A stretch of 64,000 nt of DNA from Tetradesmus obliquus (taxonomy: Eukaryota; Chlorophyta; Chlorophyceae; Sphaeropleales; Scenedesmaceae). The stretch is from NCBI GenBank assembly GCA_030272155.1, contig CP126193.1:7130001-7194000 (forward strand). The letters are read 5' to 3'. The position numbers and the translations under genes were made by a program. Shown in pieces: positions 1 to 11,118 of this stretch (its first letter is position 1; each line of letters begins with the position of its first letter). The notes beneath the pieces were generated by a model. That model ran no database searches. It was not told where the DNA came from and was given only the letters and a program-made list of their open reading frames with translations.

Positions 1-347
1 GCCGATGTAGCATATATGTTCAGCCCGCATTTTGACTCAACGGTGCTTGCCAGTCAAGCATGCATCCCCGCTGCCTTGTTGACCCATTTGGGTATCCGGT
101 ATAATATGTGACATCATGATTCATGTGGTTGCTGTGCTAGAGTTGTTGTGCAGACTGCACACTACCCTGGTAACAACAACGATGCTCCTTTTTTATTGCC
201 ACCATGGTAGAGAAACAGCCTCTGACTGAGAATTTTAGTCACAAGGGACTGATGTTGTAAGTTTACCAGAACCAATCACCAAAGTAGGGCCACAGGCCCA
301 CCCACCAAGCAGCCAGACAAGGCCCATGGGGTCCACTAAGAAGTAGT
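1..347. other. Intergenic, downstream of the MYND gene
   Basis: This stretch lies beyond the stop codon of the minus-strand MYND gene and should hold its 3' UTR and polyadenylation region. I see no coding signal, no RNA gene and no clear TGTAA polyadenylation motif on the minus strand. Confidence 0.5.
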
Positions 348-2413
348 TCAATCCAGGGTGGGAGTCAGCCAACCAGCTGCTGTCACTGCTGCTGCCGCGC
401 TCTGCAGGCGCTTGCATGCTGCCTTGTGTCCCGCCTTCCAGCGGGCCACCTGGCAGTCGCGGCTGCAGTACCTGCAGCAGCAGCAGCAGCAGCAGCAGCA
501 GCACAGAGACAAAGTCAGGCAGGTTCTTGCCTGACATACGTGGTGGCAGCAGAGCAACAAACGCGTAATTTGCACCGGCCGGGGGAAGCATCTGCTACAC
601 TGCGTGCCACCTTGAGTACGGTGTAGTTATGATGTGCAAGAGTAGTGCTGCGCCTGCTACACGTCGTCATGGCTGCACAACACCCTGTGATGCGCAATGA
701 CAGCCTTCAGACTGCAAGGTGCACCATCACAAGCCAGGCTAGCATGTATGCCGACTTGGACTTGCACCCAGTATTGGGTGTGAGGACACTGCGCATGGTG
801 CAACTGTCATCTGCATGCACATCAGTGCTGCTGAGCAGCCCACCTTGCCATCCTGCAGCCAGAGCAGGTGCCATGCTTGCCAGCCACCTGCCGCTGCTCA
901 CCCCGCATAAGACCAGGTGTAGGGGCAATGCGCACAATATAATCTGCCTACTTATCAGTAAAGCTACGCAGCCCACCTTGCCATCCTGCAGCCGGAGCAG
1001 GTGCCGTGCTTTCCAGCCACCTGCCGCTGCTCACCCAACCCATCCAGCGCCAGGCACTGCACGTTGTTGCAGCAATACTGCACAGGCAGTGCAGCGCACG
1101 CAGCAGTGCCAAGCGCCTGCAGCTGCTGCCCAAGCAGCAGCAGCTGAGGAGCCACACGCTGCCTGATGCTTGTGGAAGTGCTGGAAGCTTGGTCATAATC
1201 TTGCCGCAACTCGCTGCACAGCTGCAGTAGCTCTGTGCTAGCAGCTTTCACTGCGTGTGCACAAGCTGCTGTGTGGCGCTCCGCAGCTGCCACTTCTTCT
1301 GCAGAGCCTTCTGCATGTGCTGTGAGGCCTCGCACATCAGCTTCCACTCCCTCAATCATTCGCTGCAGCAGCCTAGCCAGCCCCAAAGCACTCTGCCTGC
1401 TCGTGCTGCGTAGGAAGACAAGGCTGCTTACAGGGCACGTCACAGTATCTGCTGCTACGCCAATCAGCAGGCTGCCAGCATGCACCAGCGCTCGTGCTTT
1501 CATCACAGCCAGCAGCTGCAAACGCTGCAAGCTGTCAACCCCCAGCTGGCTGCTGCTGCTGCTGCTGCTGCCAGTCAGGCTAGTCAGGCCAGTCCTGAGG
1601 TCTGCTGCAGCTGCTGCTGCACCCCAAGCTGCGCCACAGCAGGCTAGTGTGTCACAGCCAGTGTCAAGCAGCACCATCAGGAAAGCACCAATCTGTTCTT
1701 CCTCCAGGGCTGGGTGTGTCCCTGATGCCAACGCCTTGATGCCAACTCCACATGCTTTCTGGCAGGTGGCCAGCAGCGACAGCAGCGGCAGCTCCCAGTC
1801 GCTGCTGCTGCTGCTGCTGCTGCTGTCGCTCTGCTCCTGTGCAAATGCCCCAGCGTCCCGCAGAGCCCTGCAGAGGCCGAGCACAAAGTTGAGCGCCTGC
1901 CCGCTGAACAGGCAGATGTTTTGGGCCTGCTGCCCAGCCTGGTGCCGTATGCCGGCCTCTAGCACAGCAAAGCATGCACCCAGCGGCTGCTGTGCAACTG
2001 CTGCTGCAATGGCTGGCATGCTTGTTTCGGCGGTTGCCAGAGCTGCGGCAGCAGAACCAGCAGCAGTGCAGTGTCCAGAGCAGTAGCTTTCAGCATGCAC
2101 GTTGGCTGGTCGCGCTTGTGAGGAAAGTGCCGACTGGTGCTGCTGAGTGCCGACAGTACTGAGCTTGCTTGGTGCAAACATATAATCATTAAGCTGTGCG
2201 TTTCACGCGAGCAGAGCACCATTGCAGAGAACCGTTGAGCGAGCGGCTGCATGTCAGCAAGACCATCACAGCTAAGTTGGCTGCAGCAACTCGATCAAAC
2301 AACAAGCAGCACCCTCACCTGCCTCCATCAGGTGGGCAGCAGCAGCTGCCGAGGAGTCAGCAATGCAGTTGCCACTGATGCTTGGAGAAATGGAACCAAA
2401 GTGACCTCCTCCA

Positions 2414-2479
<66 letters not shown>

Positions 2480-2985
2480 GCGACTGTGCTAGCCTGCTCT
2501 CCTTTCCGTGCCGACTGCTTCAGCTGCTGCAGTACCAACGGGGCCAAAGGCCCCAGCACAATGGGTGCCACAGCCTGCCCTGCCTGTCTCGACAATGCAC
2601 TCTGTGCAGCTGCGCGGCGGCCCGGCTGCTGCTGTGACACAGGGATGCACAAATGCATGTGTGACACAAGGGTGCAGCTCACACCTAGGATAGAGCTCAG
2701 GCAGCCTCTCTTGCTGCCGCCAGCGCTAGCAGCAGCAGCCGAGGGTGACAGCGCCAGCTCCAGCACCACCTGCAGCAGCGGCTGCCACACTGCTGCCATA
2801 TCAAGAGCCGCTGCTGGGTGCTGCGGCAGCAGGTGCTTGCACTCCTGCTGCTGGTGCTGCACTTGCACTGCAAGCGTTTGCTGTATATCCGGAGGGCCAT
2901 TCTGCTGTGCGTCACGCAGCGCAACAACCTTCATCAGCGCACAGAGCGCCAGCTGGATCTTTTCTGGCCTGCTGGAGGCTGAGGC

Positions 2986-3016
<31 letters not shown>

Positions 3017-3101
3017 TGCTGACTACTGGTTGGTGTGGGAAAGCAGGCACCCAGGCCAGCAGCCAACAACAGCCGTTCTTGCAGCGCTGCTTGCAGCTGC
3101 A

Positions 3102-3143
<42 letters not shown>

Positions 3144-4500
3144 CTGCTGCTAGCTGCCTGGCAAGTAGGGCCAGGTGCACTACCAGCAGCAGCAGTGTGT
3201 CATCGCTCAGCAGCAGCGGCACGAGAGCTGGATGCAGCTCACTGTTTGTAAGCACTGGCACCAGCGTCTCGCTAGTGAATGTTAGTGCTTGCTGGGCTGC
3301 CAGCGCATAATCCTCGAGCTCAGCCTCTCTGCTGCTGCTGCTGCTGTTGCTGCCTTGAGTTGCTGCTCCAGCAGCTGCTGCCAGTGACCATGCGCGCAAC
3401 AGCGCGGCATTCACTACCACCACAGGATAAGCTGCCAGAGTGTAGTCGCAGCACCTGCCCATGCGGCTTTCAGGCGCTGTCACCTTTGCGTGAGCCATCA
3501 ATGTCCATTGCTGCACCATGCACAGAGCTAGCTTGACACAGCTGGCAGGCAGTTGCTCTGGCTGCCGCTGCTGCCGCTGCCGCTGCTGCTGCTTCTGTGC
3601 AGCCTGGTTCTGCTGCAGCTGCCGACGCTGCTGCTGCTGCTGGTGCCAAAGATTGATTGCGCTGCCAAGCTGTGCACAGGTTTTGCTGACTGGCATGCAT
3701 AATCCTGCAAGAGGGCAATGCACATGACGCGTTGAGTGAGCAGCCTGCCTTAGTAAGCAGTGCTGTTGCCCATGACACCCATTGCACTCAGCAACATCTA
3801 TGGAGGCAGATTGTGTGGTCAAGCTTATAGGGATATTGCCTCCTATCCTGCGTGCAAAGATGTGCTCACACTATGCTCAGCAACATTTCCTGCAGCTAAG
3901 TCAATGACTTGCACAACACGGTGTGGCCCAGGACCGCAGCAGGCGCTGCAGGCGCTGCATCATGCTGCTGTAGGTTGCCGCCATGACTGGACTGGATTCA
4001 ATGTCAACATTCAAACCCAACAATGGTCATGACGCGTTGACAGCATATTTCGGCGCTAATCCAGCAGATATGCACCAGCCAACATACAAAGCAGGGCCCG
4101 GCTCCGGCAGTGGCTCACCTTTGCCAAGCATGAGTTTTGCCAGCTCCTGCTGCTTGACGCTGCCCCTCTTGCAGCCTATAGAGCTGGTGCATCCAACCAC
4201 CGCGTTATCGAGGGCAGTTATACCCTCCATTGCCGGCGCATCGAGCAGAGCAGCAGCGTGCTGCAGGCCATGGGTAGTCAGCTGTATCAAGCAACACTGC
4301 TCAGCTTCAAACAGGTTGCCGAGGAAGCGCTGACCGTCTTCATTCTGCGGGTCCAGCACATCCCCGTATTTGCACAAGTCGCCGTTCATGTCCTGGATGT
4401 CGCGGAGAGCAAGGTATGCCTTCTGCTGCTGTAGGTTCTTGGCCTTCGCAACGCGCGACAGCAGGCCATCCCAGCGGTTCCTGAGATTCCTAGTGTTCAT
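348..4500 (-). CDS. MYND-type zinc-finger protein with poly-Gln/poly-Ser tracts (4 exons)
   Basis: Proposed exons on the minus strand are 4500-4119, 3704-2319, 2042-977 and 471-348. All junctions are GT-AG (G|GTGAGC, G|GTGAGG, AAG|GTGGGC donors; TTGCAG, CCGCAG, CTGCAG acceptors), phases agree, and the sum is 2958 nt, giving 985 residues. The last two exons join into a MYND finger at about residues 913-963: a paired Cys motif, CSGC, YCSRDC and a final HKAAC supply the zinc ligands. MYND fingers are usually protein-interaction modules, so a role as scaffold or regulator is likely but unproven; no SET domain is visible. The middle is alpha-helical low complexity with two Gln runs and a run of about 20 Ser, all encoded by CAG/AGC repeats. 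The start at 4500 (MNTRNLRNRWDG) is preferred; an in-frame ATG at 4560 would add 20 residues. Large families of such MYND proteins occur in chlorophycean genomes. Confidence 0.8.
473..503. repeat. (CAG)n run forming the 3' splice tract of the MYND gene last intron
   Basis: On the minus strand this is a run of CTG ending in CTGCAG|G, directly before the last exon. The CTG run takes the place of the usual pyrimidine tract. Confidence 0.75.
2414..2478. repeat. (CTG)n/(CAG)n microsatellite in MYND exon 2
   Basis: About 21 uninterrupted CTG units. On the coding minus strand they are read as AGC and give the poly-Ser tract. Shorter runs at about 2990-3014 and 3102-3142 are read as CAG and give poly-Gln, so the same repeat unit produces different homopolymers by frame. 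Confidence 0.9.
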
Positions 4501-6195
4501 GTGTGCCTTACTTTGTACCACAATTAGAAATAGAGACGCGGAGCGGCTGGTGAGTGTCAATGGCGTGAGAAGACCTGCCAGGCTGGCCGAGTCTATCGGT
4601 CAGCACAACACCTTTCGTTCACATCATGCAAAAGCCAACAGACTTTAATAGAAGCTTAAATCGAAGTAGTCTCAGGAACTAGATAGGCGTGCCCAAGCAG
4701 GGTAGCACCGCTAGTCAAAACCCTAGCTGTAGCTGGTGGGCTACATCTGCAGCTCCCTCCCCAGCCAGGCTAGGCCTGACAGGCAGTGCTTGGGACTTGC
4801 GAGAGTCAGTGCTGATGTAACAAGGACTGTACTGCTGCAGAAACGTTTTAGAACTCGAAGTCCTGCTGCAGCAGCAGTTGCCAACATGTGACGTCACATA
4901 TGTGACATGCGCGTTGACTGGACAGCGTGCGGACATATGCCGCGCAGAACCAGCTAGCTGCAAGTGCAGGCGTTTATCTGCTATTACAGTGCTCATACGG
5001 CGCAGGCCCGCAGCACCCGGCACCACATGTGTACAGCAGTGCATCGGCTGCTGGCGCCAGCAGCATCAGTACTGATCAGTACTAGCAGCAAGGCTTCGCA
5101 GCATTCAGCACAGTTCGTCCTTTTACGTGGGACTTAGTTGTCAGGCCCTGACCAGTATGGTCCTGGAGGGACGGACATGAGTTGTTATTGACAAGTCTCT
5201 CGAATGCATTAGGACGTAGGTGGTTACGTGTACCCATGGTGGCACCGCAATGCTTTCTCAGATGCCAAGCACCAGCACGCGCACAAACTTCAGTTTGCAT
5301 GGTGTTGCCTCCCCGTCCTGCAGATCTTGCAGGACGAGTGTCACAGGCTGCGTGATTGGTAGTAGAACAGCCTGCAGCAGACAGTGGCATCTCGGAACTG
5401 GAAGGCAGCTGATTGATGAACGGATATACGATCTATTTGGTGTCTGCAGACGACTGATATGAAACCATTCATGTAAGCCCATACAGGCGTCGACACACAC
5501 GTCAGCAGTTGCGGTACTGCAGTTACAGGCAGGCGGTGCCAGCTGCTGCGTCTGCTCAGACACGTGCTGCTATACGGCCCAGAACAAAGCATACATATGA
5601 TTTATAATAGTACTTGCAGTATGGCTGGCCGTTGGCAGCCACTTGCCAGTCACCGTGTGTTGAATTGCTTTGCGTGCACAGTTGACACAGCCCACTGTGC
5701 CGTACCCGTGTACTGCCGCCTGCCGGCACAGGAAGATCACACCGACCGTCGAAAACCTCAGCTGCAAAAAAGATACACGTGAGTTTTGTCAGTACCTGAA
5801 CTTGTTCAGCTTACGCGTAGTTCGACGAGTCCGAGGTTTGCTGCGGCCACGGCTGATCGGAGCCCCGAAGGACGTTGCGTGCTCTGTGCATCTCAATGGT
5901 AGCACTTATCTTGCTGCAGCTCTTTGTAGTTCAATCAGCGATACTGAGGGTTTGCGCGACAAAATCGCTTCACACGCCCATCATGTTGATCAAGTAGCTG
6001 CAGATGCTCAACCAACTGGCAGTACTGCCGGCCCTGCAAACGAGTACACCCGCATGATGCAAGCGCACATCACTCTAAGAGCACTTTCCGATGCATCTTC
6101 AGCCTGCTGCAGCGATGTTTGCCTGTTTGCAAGCGTCGACAGCGACCAAGCTGCAGATGCTGTTGCCAGCAGCATAACAGTGCAGCCTGCTGCAG
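4501..6195. other. Intergenic between the MYND gene and the hydrolase pseudogene
   Basis: This is a divergent intergenic region expected to hold the MYND promoter on the minus strand and the lost promoter and first exon of the plus-strand hydrolase copy. An open frame covers 5670-6356 on the plus strand, but only its 3' part (from 6196) is similar to the paralog. I saw no other gene. Confidence 0.5.
4887..4898. promoter_or_regulatory. Perfect 12-bp palindrome TGTGACGTCACA (CRE/bZIP-like)
   Basis: The palindrome contains the TGACGTCA core bound by many bZIP factors. It lies about 390 bp upstream of the MYND start codon in a divergent intergenic region, followed by a second TGTGACAT half-site-like sequence. 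The position suits a promoter element, but a chance palindrome cannot be excluded. Confidence 0.3.
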
Positions 6196-9100
6196 CAATT
6201 GGAGACCGTGTGCATGGCAGCATCGAAGCCCTGGTGCTGCTGACACTGTCCAAGCGCCCTTTTGGGCCACTGGTGAAGCTGCCAGCTGAAGTCACACACG
6301 GCATACCAGGTAGCTGCAGGCAGGCTAGCTCAAGTGCTGTGCTGCTGCAGTGCTGACTTGGCTGCAGTACCTTGCAGACATGCAGTGCTGCAACGCCGCG
6401 CTGGCTTGTGGTCGTAGCATACATCAGCAGCATGTATACTGTACAGGTCGAGTCACTCATCACGCACATCCCTGCAAGTTACATGTTCGACTGACAGCGT
6501 CAACCACATGCCCAGCCACTTCAAATGCCACCTGCAGGCTCTCCCCAAGTGGTTGCTATCCTGAGCGCAGCCTTCCTGCCCTGTGACAAGCCACAGCCAG
6601 CGCTTGCAGAGGTAAAACTGCATCAGATTTCAGGCATCTGCTGTTACATCAATCTGGTGCTGTGTGGTGTAGCTGCTCTGGAGCCTACAACTCGTGTACC
6701 GCATTATGCTGCAGTGGATCAGTGCAGCCCAAACTCTGGGGTGTGATTGCCGCGTGTGTCCTATGCGTATGATGTACTGCAGTACTCCTGCGGTACACGT
6801 ACCTGGCTGTTGATGCAAGCCTCTGTGGCAGCGCCGTGTAGCACTGCATCTAGGCAAAGCAGGGGATTGCGCAGCAGAGCCCAATCTCCCACATGCAATG
6901 CCTTACACTGCCTTTTCCAAAACCTACTTTGCCGCTGCATGTGAAGATTGTGGCTGTGCTAGGGCCTGGCGCTGTAGCTCTTGCCTCACACACGCAGCAG
7001 CCAACCACAGCAGCATGGGACATGTACGGGCTTCCACACACCACCCCCAAATGCCTATGCCTGACACTGACTTGCCGCAAACCTGTCTGTCGCATATCAC
7101 CCTCTGCATGTGCAGGTCGTGGCAGTGCTTGGACCCGGCGCTGCTGCGCTGGCCTCACACACGCAGCGGCCAGCGCAGCGCTTTGTGGTGGACCAGTATG
7201 CACTCAACAGCAGCACCGGCTGCTGGACCCTGCATAGCACATCTGTGGAGCTCGCAACATACCTGCACAACAAGGGCTTGAAGATCGCCTTAGTGCCAGA
7301 TGTCAAGGCTGCAGCTGCTGCAGCAACAGCCTTTTGGACAGCTTCTGCATCGGGCCAGGCAGCAGAAGAGGTGCTAGAGGCAGTGAAGCTGCCTAACATT
7401 GTGGCAGTTGCAATGGGGCTGCGCAGTGCGCAAAGCACCAACAGCGTGCTCATGGTGGCACCTACTGCCTTTGGCTTCAACGAGCAGGCTGCACAGGACA
7501 ACAGCTTCATGACTGCAGCAGAACAGCCCCAGAAAGACAGCAGCTTGACTGCAGAGGTGAGCCCCCTAGGTCAGATGTTTGTTGCTGTTGTTATCAGGGG
7601 AGACGAAATCCTGCTGGCTCATCACCTAAGCACATGGCGGGTCAGGTTGGCCTGCTGCTCTGCATGCTTGCACTCGCTGCTGTGAGGCTGCTGGCCTGCT
7701 GGCAGCCAACTGGTGCCACACAGTGGCTGCATGCTGCTGCAGCAGGGAGCATAACAACATGGCTGACCACGTGCCAGCAATACTTGGCTGCTGCTTGTGC
7801 CAGCGCTGCAATGTGTTATATTTGTTGCTGCTGGGTTAACAGCAGCCACATAGTCCTGCAAGCAGCTGTGGTGCTGGGAGGTGCTGCATATCTGGCGGCC
7901 TACTCGCTGTGTAACACACCATGTAACGCCTGCATGGTGTGCGCCGCTATGCACTTTCTGCACGCCTGCAGGTGTGCTCTGAGTTTGCTGAGCTGCACCG
8001 GCAGCTGACTGACGTGGCTGGCGTGAACGTGAAGCTGTTCCAGCACCACCTGCGCCACGGCACGCCAGACGCGGTCTTCCCCAACAACAGGTTCTCCACA
8101 CACACCGCAGGTGAGGGCAGCGGCAGGTGCAGCAGCATGCAGCATATTTCAACCAGCCGCCCACTTGCGCATGCCCGCTGCTTGCACCTGCTTGATGCTT
8201 TTGTTCGCCGCTTGTTTGCACACTGTTTTTGGGAAGTTTCGATTCTAGTACTTGCTGCTCGTTCACTGCCCTTTACACTATGCGCGCTGCTGCTCTTGTG
8301 CTGCTGCAGGCGAGGCTGCTGGCGGCGTGTCGCGCCCCACGCTGGTGCTGTACCCCATGAAGTGCCCCAACCGCGCCGCTGAGCGCCGCCCCGAGATCAT
8401 CCAGGTGCTGCGCCAGGCGGGCTACGAGCGCGTGCTGGACATGTCCGGGCACGAGAAGCGCGACAAAGCCTATTTCGAGGGCACAGGTGGGCGGGAGGGG
8501 GAGGAGCAGTGGTCATGTTGACCATTTGTGCTTGTCAAAAAGTGCCCAGACTGGTGTTGACAGGGTCATGACAGCGCAGGATGGGTGGATCCTGCTCTGC
8601 TGCACTACGACCGTTTCCTGCTCTGCTGCACTATGATCGTTTGTCCAACACAACCTGCCTGCAGGCGTGCTGGTGCTGGACCGCGTGAACGGCGTGGCGT
8701 AAGTGGCGCTGTCTGAGCGCGCTGACCGCAAGCTTGCTGAGGCGTGGGTGCACAGCCTGGGCTACAAGGAGCTGGTGGCCTTCAGCAGCAGCGACGGCAG
8801 GGGCAAGCCTGTGTACCACACCAACGTGATGATGGCCATCGGCACAGATGTGGCAGTAGTGTGCGCAGACAGCGTGACAGACCCCAAGGAGAGGCAGCAC
8901 TTGCTGGTGCGTGGCAGCGGGGGCGTGCTGCGCGCTGTGTCTCATGTAGATGATGCTTGAAGTCGTTGCTGCTTGCAGTACTACATGAGCTGTGTGGTCG
9001 TCTGCTGCTGCTGCTTCTGCCTCATACGCACCTTTTACACAATGGGCTCCTGCAGCTGCTGGTTACCAAGTTGACTGCTTCTGTGCATTCTCAAGCTGGG

Positions 9101-9398
9101 CTAATGCGTGCCTTTTCCCTCCCTTCTGCCCCTCCCGCAGTCCAAGCTGTCTGCAAGCCACGAGGTGGTGCAGATCAGCAGCGCGCAGATGGATGCGCTG
9201 TGCGGCAACGTGCTGGAGCTGCAGGGCGGCAAGGGCCTGCCCGTGATGGCCATGTCCAGCCAGGCCTACCACGCCTTCAAACCAGAGCAGCGCGCCGTGC
9301 TGCGCCGCCACGTGGCGGAGCTGGTGCACGCGCCAATCGACACACTGGAGAAAGTTGGCGGCGGCGGCGTGCGCTGCGCGCTGGCGGAGCTGTTCTGA
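6196..9398 (+). pseudogene. CtlX/dimethylargininase-like hydrolase paralog, nonsense codon in exon 7
   Basis: Exons that match the intact minus copy are 6196-6309, 6538-6611, 7116-7556, 7972-8110, 8310-8486, 8665-8906 and 9141-9398; all have GT-AG borders and the same phases as the paralog. The product would contain the amidinotransferase-fold hydrolase domain starting at VLMVAPTAFGFNEQ, the YHTNVM motif with the catalytic His, and GGGGVRC near the end with the catalytic Cys. In exon 7 the codon at 8700-8702 is TAA where the intact copy has TAC (Tyr), which removes the His and Cys motifs. No equivalent of the presequence exon 1 could be found upstream, and exon 2 is 30 nt shorter than in the paralog. 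Exons 5-8 are nearly identical to the paralog while exons 2-4 are strongly diverged. It is probably a pseudogene; a sequencing error at one base is the alternative. Confidence 0.8.
6935..7020 (+). repeat. Partial duplicate of the start of hydrolase exon 4
   Basis: Inside intron 3 of the plus hydrolase copy, this stretch encodes IVAVLGPGAVALASHTQQP, closely similar to the beginning of exon 4 (VVAVLGPGAAALASHTQRP at 7116). It then loses similarity. It looks like a short tandem duplication of an exon start rather than a used exon, as it lacks a CAG acceptor. Confidence 0.65.
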
Positions 9399-11118
9399 GG
9401 TTTTGGTGATTGGTTGCTGATGTGTGGGCTGGCGTAAGAGTTTTCACGCTGCACACAGCGCCTATGAACCACGTGCGACGGGGTTTGGTGGCAACGGGTT
9501 TTGGTGGCAGCGGCGTTTGGTGGCAAGCCACATGTATACTAGAAATAGTAGTATTGTGCACCTGAGGGTGAGTGGTGGTGAGCGTGTGCGGAGCACCAAG
9601 TGCATGCGTATGCTGCAAGTTTCAGTATGCAGGTGGCCAATACCTGTGCGCTACCCGACAGCATTGGCAAGAGAGATGCTCAGTTGCTGCATTTGGTCGC
9701 CGACATGATGCTGAGTACCACCAGCAGGTTGTTGGTGACGCTGTCATTGCGTTCATGATCATGGCGATCTTTGCATTTTGTCCAGGCCCTAAGGCCCCGG
9801 GGCAGCGAGCTGCTTCCTTGCTGTAGAGAAGCAGACACACACGCACCCTCTTTCCTTGAGAGCTGCAATGTGCTCACTCTTTGCATGACCGATATCTGTA
9901 CAAGAATTAGCGTTGTTATGAATTGCTGCAACCGGGTGATCTTTAACTAGCAATGCGCAAGCGCTACTACCACCGACGCAGGCAGTACATGCAGTACAGG
10001 TTACACAAAAGAAGCCTTGACCCCAACAAAGCAAGGCAGTCTTGTGCAATCTGCTCAGGACACACATGGCGCCACAGAAAGGCAGTTGCAGCTACTGCGT
10101 CGGCTGGCATCACGAACTGAACCAGGGCTAGGTGAACTTCACGAAACAGCAGCACTACCATGTGACACACAAGGCAACAGCAGAAGCACAGTGTACCAAT
10201 GCTGTGAATCAACGTGCAGCCTTCAAAACACCTGGCACTGTGCGCCACAGCGCTGAACACGCTCCATTCGCAATCAGCATGACACCACGTGCAATGCAGG
10301 TGCCAACATGCATTCACCTCACAAGTTACCGCATGTCAAGACCCCTCAACCGTGCGCCCATCCCTAACTTAAACTCTCTGCCATACTATGCCATCCAGCC
10401 ACCAGGGCGGCTCTGAACCCCCACACAAACCCACTTTGACCCATGCCACGCAAAATACGATGCTCAAGACCAGCATGCACATGCAGCAGTCCATACAAAC
10501 AATGATGATGTCTGTTAACGCACAGCAGCACAGCAGCTGATCTCTGTTGAGCACTAGCACCGTGCAGCCCTCTCTCCATACAGCGCACACAGCAAGCACA
10601 GGCAATGCAACACCCACACACGATGGAGACAAGCCAGGCGCCTGCTGCTTGATAGCAGATGCAATGCAAAAAGGCACAGCAACATGCTGCAGCCGTTGAT
10701 ACCAAATCTACATCACAGCGCTGTCAGCAAGGCAAGAAGGCCTTGCAGCAGCGTTGCGTGCTGTGTTCAATTTGTATCGAATGTAACATGCAGGCGGCAC
10801 AAGCAATGTGATATGCATGCTCAATATCGATGCAGCATGAGTGCAGCATGATCAAAGACCTCTGTTCACGTTCCCTCTTAGGCCGGGCTGTCACTGCTTG
10901 ATAGCAGCATCCTTCACCCGCCAGCAGCCCTCGCAGGCTGCCACACTTGTAACAAATGCCACTTTGCATCTGCAGCAGCTTCCGCACTGGCGATGCGCAT
11001 GCCACATGGGCATACACACCGCCAATGCTTCCACCCTGACCTCATCTGCCCGCTGCAACCCTCGCGCCTTGGCACACATCTCATCTCATATCAGACTAAT
11101 GAGCGTCCAATCAGCTGC
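9399..11118. other. Intergenic between the two convergent hydrolase copies
   Basis: The region separates the 3' ends of the two convergent paralogs. Open frames on both strands here are short, and none shows a recognisable domain. A small G-rich tandem repeat lies at 9479-9529. Nothing else was supported. Confidence 0.5.
9479..9529. repeat. Three imperfect copies of a ~16-bp GGTTTTGGTGGCAAC unit
   Basis: Three successive units share the core TTTGGTGGCA with variable spacers. The repeat is G-rich on the plus strand and sits about 80-130 bp after the stop codon of the plus hydrolase copy. Confidence 0.6.

Noticed and set aside
1235..2086. 283-codon plus-strand frame opposite the MYND gene
   Set aside because: Antisense shadow of a well-supported exon with splice-consistent neighbours and a MYND domain.
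5670..6195. 5' part of a 228-codon plus-strand frame before the hydrolase pseudogene
   Set aside because: Only from 6196 on does it resemble the paralog. The earlier part does not match the presequence exon and is not supported as coding.
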